DNA of 5,407 nucleotides from Veillonellaceae bacterium (lineage in GTDB: Bacteria > Bacillota_C > Negativicutes > UBA1444): contig JAAZNU010000155.1 of NCBI GenBank assembly GCA_012798135.1, positions 1 through 5,407 on the forward strand, read 5' to 3'. The notes beneath the pieces were generated by a model. That model worked only from the letters and a program-made list of their open reading frames with translations, was not told the origin of the DNA and did not search any database. Of the stretch, positions 4,649-5,407 are shown piece by piece. Each line of letters opens with the position of its first letter. The first letter of the stretch is position 1. The position numbers and the translations under genes were made by a program.

Positions 4649-5197
4649 ATGAGCGATAATGTAAAGAAGTGGTATGTACTTCGTGCTATTGGAGGGAAAG
4701 AAAAGAAGGTGAAGGAATACATAGACAATGAAGTTGCCCGCCTGAAACTTGAGGAATATGTGTCTCAGGTTCTTATACCCACCGAAAAGGTCTATCAGAT
4801 CCGGTCAGGCAAAAAGATCAGCAAGGAAAGAACTTTCTTCCCCGGATATGTGCTCGTTGAAGCCGCCCTGGTCGGTGAAATTCCCCACCTTCTAAGAAAT
4901 ATTCCAAACGTCATTGGATTTCTCGGCTCACAGGACGGAGAACCCGTTCCGCTCAGGAAATCGGAAATAAACAGGATACTCGGAAAAGTTGATGAACTGA
5001 ATGCAAGCGATGAAGAACTCAATGTTCCATTCTTCGTCGGTGAATCAGTAAAAGTTATCGACGGTCCGTTCAACAGCTTTACCGGAATAATAGAAGAGGT
5101 AAACGAGGAAAAGAAGAAACTTAAGGTCATGGTCAAAATTTTCGGAAGAAAAACCCCCCTTGAACTTAGTTTTATGCAGGTAGAAAAAGAAAATTAA
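4649..5197 (+). CDS. nusG: Transcription termination/antitermination factor NusG
   Basis: The 182-residue product has the NGN domain (about 7-115), with [16 protein letters not shown] at the start and FFPGYVLVE (63-71), and a C-terminal KOW domain (about 127-180) with [16 protein letters not shown] (131-146). NusG binds RNA polymerase, reduces pausing and links it to Rho or to ribosomal protein S10. The frame stays open upstream to 4505, but that extension lies inside secE in another frame and is not family-like. ATG 4649 is chosen because WYVLR then falls at the usual position and AGGAG (4634-4638) lies ten bases upstream, a moderate Shine-Dalgarno. The start is 17 bases after the secE stop, and rplK follows after 83 bases. 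Confidence 0.97.
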   Translation: MSDNVKKWYVLRAIGGKEKKVKEYIDNEVARLKLEEYVSQVLIPTEKVYQIRSGKKISKERTFFPGYVLVEAALVGEIPHLLRNIPNVIGFLGSQDGEPVPLRKSEINRILGKVDELNASDEELNVPFFVGESVKVIDGPFNSFTGIIEEVNEEKKKLKVMVKIFGRKTPLELSFMQVEKEN

Positions 5198-5280
5198 CAG
5201 AAGATATTGACGGTTATAATATTTATAATGCTTCCTGAATAACTGTCAAGCTCTCGCAATAAACACGCAAATTTTAAATT

Positions 5281-5407
5281 ATGGCAAAAGAAGTTGCTGG
5301 ACTAATCAAGTTACAGATACGTGGCGGAGCAGCTAATCCATCACCACCCGTCGGACCTGCACTTGGTTCAAAAGGTGTGAACATAATGGATTTCTGTAAG
5401 CAATTTA
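5281..5407 (+). CDS. rplK: Large ribosomal subunit protein uL11 (5' part, cut by window end)
   Basis: The first 42 codons are present, plus one base: [20 protein letters not shown], followed by [22 protein letters not shown]. This is the N-terminal domain of uL11, with the proline-rich [10 protein letters not shown] loop that forms part of the GTPase-associated centre and the thiostrepton site. The reading frame continues past the window end, so length cannot be judged. There is no Shine-Dalgarno before ATG 5281. The 83-base gap after nusG is A/T-rich, with no promoter or stable hairpin that I can support. rplA would be expected next. Confidence 0.97.
   Translation, partial: MAKEVAGLIKLQIRGGAANPSPPVGPALGSKGVNIMDFCKQF

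Noticed and set aside
5198..5280. uL1-binding autoregulatory leader or separate promoter before rplK
   Set aside because: No convincing uL1-type structure or TTTG/TAnnTTTG pair was found in these 83 bases, and TTGACG with TATAAT-like bases are wrongly spaced.

Overview
The window looks like a chromosomal segment of a Bacteroidota (Bacteroidetes) bacterium. The evidence is the gene order rpsU - Xer recombinase - hpf - four tRNAs - tuf - tRNA-Trp - secE - nusG - rplK, promoter-like sites of the Bacteroidetes type (TTTG, about 19-20 bases, then TAnnTTTG), and start codons that mostly lack a Shine-Dalgarno (SD) sequence. All genes seen are on the + strand. No species-level call is possible from sequence reading alone.

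Region 1 (1-789) is an accessory insert. A 125-residue DUF559 protein, related to Vsr-like and PD-(D/E)XK-like nucleases, is followed by ten tandem copies of a 31-base C/G-rich hairpin repeat (481-789). The first 11 bases of the window are the reverse complement of the start of that repeat. The nuclease gene therefore appears to be bracketed by inverted copies of one repeat family, which is the best candidate here for an undescribed mobile or repeat-propagating system. Region 790-1011 has no gene; it holds two promoter-like sites exactly 120 bases apart, the second of which fits rpsU.

Region 2 (1012-2471) is a probable operon of ribosomal protein bS21, a XerC/XerD-type tyrosine recombinase and a short hibernation-promoting factor. 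The recombinase and hpf each have a strong Shine-Dalgarno sequence (TAAGGAGGT and AGGAGGT), while rpsU, tuf, secE and rplK have none. In this phylum bS21 helps hide the anti-SD on the ribosome, so this arrangement suggests feedback between bS21 supply and the two downstream genes.

Region 3 (2502-4263) starts with a near-consensus promoter and carries tRNA-Thr(UGU), tRNA-Tyr(GUA), tRNA-Gly(UCC), tRNA-Thr(GGU) and tuf (EF-Tu), so it supplies elongation factor together with tRNAs. Region 4 (4264-5407) starts with a perfect 13-base-pair inverted repeat built from two CGATGCATCG palindromes, followed by tRNA-Trp(CCA), secE (translocon subunit), nusG (transcription elongation factor) and the first 42 codons of rplK (ribosomal protein uL11), cut by the window end. 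Three of the five tRNAs carry one non-canonical stem pair.
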